Assembly: GCA_039936115.1 (NCBI GenBank)
Contig: JBDTIZ010000261.1
Span: forward strand, 1 to 7,619
Source of the DNA: DATIJJ01 sp039936115
Lineage (GTDB): Bacteria; Pseudomonadota; Gammaproteobacteria; DSM-16500
DNA: 7,619 nt
Direction: 5' to 3'
In this document: in pieces, positions 3,924 to 7,619 of the stretch
Numbering within the stretch: position 1 is the first letter of the stretch
Layout: each line of letters opens with the position of its first letter
Notes under the pieces: generated by a model
Told to the model about the DNA's origin: nothing
Database searches by the model: none
What the model saw: the letters and a program-made list of their open reading frames with translations, nothing else
Translations under genes and position numbers: made by a program

Positions 3924-6900
3924 ATGGCTATGAATCAATTCAACCTATTAAAAACAAAACGATTTTTGCCCTTATTTCTAACGCAGTTTTTAGGCGCATT
4001 TAATGATAATGTCTACAAAAATGCACTATTTATATTAATTGCTTACAGTCTATCAACGAGTGTACAAGTCAATAGCGCATTTTTAATTACAATGGCATCC
4101 GGTATTTTCGTCCTCCCCTATCTTCTTTTCTCAGCAACAGCAGGCCAGCTTGCGGATAGGTTCGAAAAAGCCTCTTTAATTCGTTATACCAAAATAGCTG
4201 AAATTTTGATTATGCTGCTGGCTGCAATTGGTTTTTATTTTCAGAGCGTGGCTTTGTTGATGTTTGTGTTATTTTTGCTGGGTATGCAAGCCACTTTTTT
4301 TGGTCCGATGAAATATTCGATTTTACCTGATCAACTTCCAACGGATGAATTGATTGCTGCGAATGGTTTACTGGAAGCGGGTACGAATGTTGCTATTTTA
4401 TTAGGAACTATTTTAGGTACTTTTCTTGCAATGTTTCATTCCGGTCCTCTGCTGGTTTCAATCGTCATTGTGTTGATGGCTATATTAGGTTTTCAAGCCA
4501 GTTTATCGATACCGCGAGCAAAAATTGCTGCGCCTCATCTAAAGATAAATTTAAATTTTATCGATGAATCGCGTAAAATTGTTCAACATACGATGAAAAA
4601 CAGAAATCTTGCTTTATCGATTTTAGGTATTTCATGGTTTTGGTTACTTGGTTCGGTTTATATTACTCAATTACCTACTTATACAAAAACTGTATTGAAC
4701 TCTGATCCTTCGATTGTGACGCTCTTTCTAGTTTTTTTTACGGTAGGAATTGGCATTGGTTCTTTGATATGTAATCGATTACTTAAAGGCAGAATATCTG
4801 CAACTTATGTGCCTCTTGCGGCTTTAGGTATGACAGTGTTCGCGATAGATTTAGTATTAGCAAGTGGTCATGTAGTTACAGAGCCAGGTCACTTTTTAAC
4901 GTTGTTTGAGTTTCTAAAGCACTTCCAAAATTGGCATGTTTTGCTGGATCTTTTGTTTTTATCGGCCTGCGGTGGCGTTTATATAGTGCCGCTTTATGCG
5001 ATTTTACAGTCTGAAGGTGATGCAGCTTATCGTTCACGCGTGATAGCTAGTAATAATATAATAAATGCATTTTTTATGGTGATTGCCTCAATAGTCACAG
5101 GTTTAATGTTACATTTACATTTTTCTGTCACAGAAGTATTTGTCTTGATGGCGATTGGAAATTTAGCAGTTGCGATTTATATCTGTAATCTCTTGCCCGA
5201 CGAGTTAGTAAAATCATTTTTAATCTGGTTATTTAAAACATTATATCGTGTGGAAGTGCGTGGGCTTGAAAATTATTTTGCAGCGGGTGATCGTGTGCTC
5301 ATTGTGGCAAATCACACTTCTCTTTTAGATGCTGCATTGATCGCTGCATTTTTACCAGATAAATTAACGTTTGCTATTGATTTTCAGTATGCACAAAAAA
5401 GTTGGGTAAAAACAATTCTTAAATTAGTGAATACGTTTCCAATTGACCCAACAAATTCGATGGCAGCCAAAGGCTTAATTGAATATCTTCGTCGCAATCA
5501 TCGTGTGGTGATTTTTCCAGAAGGTCGGATCACGGTGACTGGCGCACTGATGAAAATTTATGAAGGTCCAGGCTTAATTGCTGATAAAGCACACGCACAA
5601 TTATTACCTATTCGAATTGATGGCGCACAGTATTCCGTTTTTTCTTATCTCCGAGGAAAAGTCAAAATTCGTTGGTTTCCAAAAATTACACTCACTATTC
5701 TTAAACCAAGAACATTTAAATTATCGGATTCCATCAAAGGTCGTCAACGTAGAGCTCAAATTAGCGCGGCGCTTTATGATTTAATGACGGATTCAATGTT
5801 TTTGAGTAGTGATGTAAAAACTACCTTGTTTCAATCATTGCTGGATGCGAAATCTGCTCATGGTAAAAAACAATTAGTGATAGAAGATATTGAGCGAAAA
5901 CCTATTAGTTACCAGCGTTTGATTATGGGTAGTATTGTTTTAGGACGCCGCATTGCGAAACTGACAGCCCCAGGTGAATATGTAGGTTTGATGTTGCCAA
6001 ATTCTGTAGGTGCTATGGTTACATTTTTTGCGATGCAAGCGCATCATAGAATTCCTGCGATGCTAAATTTTAGTGCCGGTAAACAAAATTTAATCTTGGC
6101 GTGCCGTACTGCAAAAATAAAATATGTTTATACGTCTAGACGATTTGTTGCGCTTGCCGATCTCTCAACACATATTGAGGCGTTAACGGCGGAAGGTGTT
6201 AAAATTGTTTATCTAGAAGATGTGCGCGCTAAAATGAGTTGGAAAAATAAATTATTTGGCATGTTAGCTTCACAGTGCCCTGAATACTATTACCGTTTCT
6301 ATAATAAAATGGATAAAACGCATCAAGCCTTGTTTGCAGAAATGCCTGCGGTTATTTTATTTACCTCAGGGTCTGAAGGTGTGCCTAAAGGTGTTGTTTT
6401 AAGCCACGAAAACATTCAATCGAATCGTTATCAATTATCAGCGCGTGTGGATTTTAACTCTACGGATAAAGTGTTTAATGCTTTACCGATTTTCCACGCG
6501 TTTGGATTAACGGCGGCAACATTGTTACCGATTATGTCCGGGATGCGCGTATTTATGTACCCTTCTCCTCTGCATTATCGTATTGTGCCAGAGATTTGTT
6601 ATGACACTAATTCAACAATTACATTTGGTACGGATACATTTCTATCGGGCTATGCGAGATACGCGCATCCTTACAATTTTTATAGCATTCGTTATGTGTT
6701 TGCGGGTGCTGAAAAATTACGTGACGAAACGCGTCGTGTTTGGATGCAAAAATTTGGTATTCGTATTTTTGAAGGTTATGGCGCTACAGAAGCATCTCCT
6801 GTCATTTCTATGAATACGGCTATGCAATATAAAGCGGGTTCCGTCGGACGCTTGTTACCCTGCATGGCGTATGATTTAAAACCGGTAGAAGGAATTAATG

Positions 6901-7406
6901 ATGGTGCGAAGCTGATTATTGCGGGTCCTAATGTCATGATGGGCTATATTTTTTCGCACACACCAGGCGTTATTCAACCTCCTGCTGATGGTTGGTATGA
7001 CACGGGTGATATTGTTGATATCGATGAGGGTGGTTATGTTTTCATTAAAGGTCGCGCAAAACGATTTGCAAAAATTGCTGGCGAAATGGTATCGCTGACG
7101 GCTGTTGAAGATGAAATTTATTTATTATGGCCTAACAATCAACATGCAGTTTTGAGCATTCCAGATCCACGCAAAGGTGAGCAATTGGTTTTAGTCACTA
7201 ATTTTAAAACAGCGCTGCAAAAACATTTGGTTGAGCATTTTAAAAATCGAGGGCTTGCAGAAATTAGTATCCCACGTAAAGTCTTAGTTGTAGATAAAAT
7301 GCAGGTATTGGGGAGTGGAAAAGTTGATTATCAAGCGGTTAAAGTATTGATAGACAATAATTTGCCGCAAGATGATGAGTTCGAGGGTGATGAAGATAAG
7401 TTGTGA
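3924..7406 (+). CDS. aas: LplT-Aas fusion: lysophospholipid flippase / acyltransferase / acyl-ACP synthetase
   Basis: A 1160-residue inner-membrane protein joining three functions for recycling lysophospholipids. Residues 1 to about 425 form an MFS transporter like LplT, opening with FLTQFLGAFNDNVYKNAL (18-35), which would flip lysophospholipid to the inner leaflet. About 440-630 is a PlsC-type acyltransferase with the catalytic NHTSLLD (463-469, H464 and D469) and FPEGR (531-535). About 645-1145 is an AMP-forming acyl-ACP synthetase with TSGSEGVPKG (814-823), YGATE (952-956), YDTGD (1025-1029), GRAKRFAKIAGE (1043-1054) and the C-terminal lysine in GSGKVDY (1130-1136, K1133). E. coli has LplT (397) and Aas (719) as neighbouring separate proteins; the sum, 1116, is close to this length. 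No signature residue is missing. ATG 3924 has GGAGAG (3911-3916) seven bases upstream; a second ATG (3930) is less well spaced. The acidic tail ends in tandem stops TGA TAG. Confidence 0.93.
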   Translation: MAMNQFNLLKTKRFLPLFLTQFLGAFNDNVYKNALFILIAYSLSTSVQVNSAFLITMASGIFVLPYLLFSATAGQLADRFEKASLIRYTKIAEILIMLLAAIGFYFQSVALLMFVLFLLGMQATFFGPMKYSILPDQLPTDELIAANGLLEAGTNVAILLGTILGTFLAMFHSGPLLVSIVIVLMAILGFQASLSIPRAKIAAPHLKINLNFIDESRKIVQHTMKNRNLALSILGISWFWLLGSVYITQLPTYTKTVLNSDPSIVTLFLVFFTVGIGIGSLICNRLLKGRISATYVPLAALGMTVFAIDLVLASGHVVTEPGHFLTLFEFLKHFQNWHVLLDLLFLSACGGVYIVPLYAILQSEGDAAYRSRVIASNNIINAFFMVIASIVTGLMLHLHFSVTEVFVLMAIGNLAVAIYICNLLPDELVKSFLIWLFKTLYRVEVRGLENYFAAGDRVLIVANHTSLLDAALIAAFLPDKLTFAIDFQYAQKSWVKTILKLVNTFPIDPTNSMAAKGLIEYLRRNHRVVIFPEGRITVTGALMKIYEGPGLIADKAHAQLLPIRIDGAQYSVFSYLRGKVKIRWFPKITLTILKPRTFKLSDSIKGRQRRAQISAALYDLMTDSMFLSSDVKTTLFQSLLDAKSAHGKKQLVIEDIERKPISYQRLIMGSIVLGRRIAKLTAPGEYVGLMLPNSVGAMVTFFAMQAHHRIPAMLNFSAGKQNLILACRTAKIKYVYTSRRFVALADLSTHIEALTAEGVKIVYLEDVRAKMSWKNKLFGMLASQCPEYYYRFYNKMDKTHQALFAEMPAVILFTSGSEGVPKGVVLSHENIQSNRYQLSARVDFNSTDKVFNALPIFHAFGLTAATLLPIMSGMRVFMYPSPLHYRIVPEICYDTNSTITFGTDTFLSGYARYAHPYNFYSIRYVFAGAEKLRDETRRVWMQKFGIRIFEGYGATEASPVISMNTAMQYKAGSVGRLLPCMAYDLKPVEGINDGAKLIIAGPNVMMGYIFSHTPGVIQPPADGWYDTGDIVDIDEGGYVFIKGRAKRFAKIAGEMVSLTAVEDEIYLLWPNNQHAVLSIPDPRKGEQLVLVTNFKTALQKHLVEHFKNRGLAEISIPRKVLVVDKMQVLGSGKVDYQAVKVLIDNNLPQDDEFEGDEDKL

Positions 7407-7438
7407 TAGCTGTTATGGTATAAGAACGTAGGGTGGAT

Positions 7439-7512
7439 TAGGTGCGCTTTTTGCACTGTAATCCACCTTTTATTGCTAGTATTGGTGGATTACAGTGCAA
7501 AAAGCGCACCTA
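7439..7512. repeat. Long palindromic repeat (29-bp perfect stem)
   Basis: The arms at 7439-7467 and 7484-7512 are perfectly complementary over 29 bp, with a 16-base loop. The motif GGTGGATTA occurs at 7432-7440 and again at 7484-7492, and its complement TAATCCACC at 7459-7467, so an alternative smaller hairpin (7432-7440 with 7459-7467) is possible. GTAGGGTGGATTA...TAATCCACC is, from memory, a common theme of dispersed palindromic repeats in gammaproteobacteria. GAACGT flanks both sides (7424-7429 and 7516-7521), which could be a target duplication or chance. In RNA it would be a very stable 3' structure for the aas transcript. Confidence 0.75.
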
Positions 7513-7528
7513 GTCGAACGTGAAGAAC

Positions 7529-7567
7529 CCCCAATTTTAAAAACCAAGTTGAAATTGGGGTCGTTTT
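7529..7567 (+). terminator. Probable Rho-independent terminator after aas
   Basis: CCCCAATTT (7529-7537) pairs with AAATTGGGG (7552-7560), and a small inner AAC/GTT stem sits in the loop. TCGTTTT follows at 7561-7567. It lies 123 bases past the aas stop, beyond the palindromic repeat. Confidence 0.55.
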
Positions 7568-7619
7568 AAACCCGCAAAAATCCAAGCCAAAATAAGCAAA
7601 AAAAGATCCTTCAACCAGT

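Noticed and set aside
7490..7618. Minus-strand reading frame of 42 codons open at the right edge, beginning LVEGSFFAYFG.
   Set aside because: It runs through the terminator and the palindromic repeat and ends inside the latter. No start or family is visible, so it looks like non-coding sequence that happens to be open.
1..7619. Search for defence systems, CRISPR arrays, tRNA or rRNA genes, toxin-antitoxin pairs.
   Set aside because: None seen: no regularly spaced repeats beyond the IS motifs, no tRNA-like cloverleaf noticed, and every sizeable gene has an ordinary assignment.

Overview
The window looks like chromosome from an AT-rich gammaproteobacterium. A fused LplT-Aas phospholipid-recycling protein, a YqjD/YqjE-type membrane-protein pair, a DUF2147 protein and a GGDEF-EAL protein together fit the Legionella/Coxiella side of the class. 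That placement is inferred from gene content and base composition only; no marker gene is present.

Layout, left to right. Positions 1-107 are the outer end of an IS481-family insertion sequence on the minus strand: the first six codons of its transposase (MPWKES...), a Shine-Dalgarno, a hairpin over the start codon, and two copies of an 18-bp motif at the terminal inverted repeat. Positions 108-199 hold nothing recognisable. A 15-bp hairpin (200-235) ends a minus-strand pair, yqjD-like (654-929) then yqjE-like (230-622). The yqjD-like start must be the internal ATG at 929, because an upstream in-frame ATG lies inside the -10 box. Next on the minus strand is a probable MarR operon: an autoregulated MarR repressor (1305-1769) followed by a 51-residue single-pass membrane protein (1111-1266) with a strong ribosome binding site, closed by a GC-rich hairpin. 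Then come a secreted DUF2147 protein (1906-2376) and a GGDEF-EAL protein (2451-3782), also minus strand. The latter has a degenerate cyclase site and a complete phosphodiesterase site.

The direction changes at 3783-3923, a short AT-rich divergent control region with a 17-bp palindrome. On the plus strand, 3924-7406 encodes a 1160-residue three-part protein: a lysophospholipid flippase (MFS), a PlsC-type acyltransferase and an acyl-ACP synthetase. It would import lysophospholipid across the inner membrane and re-acylate it in one polypeptide. After it come a 29-bp-stem palindromic repeat (7439-7512), which looks like a dispersed repeat, and a probable terminator (7529-7567). The last 50 bases show no supportable gene.

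Most genes concern the envelope: membrane anchors, a small membrane protein, a periplasmic protein and phospholipid repair. The GGDEF-EAL protein adds c-di-GMP turnover. I see no defence system, CRISPR array, tRNA, rRNA or clearly undescribed multi-gene system. The least described items are the 51-residue MarR-linked membrane protein, the hairpin over the transposase start, and the 3' palindrome.
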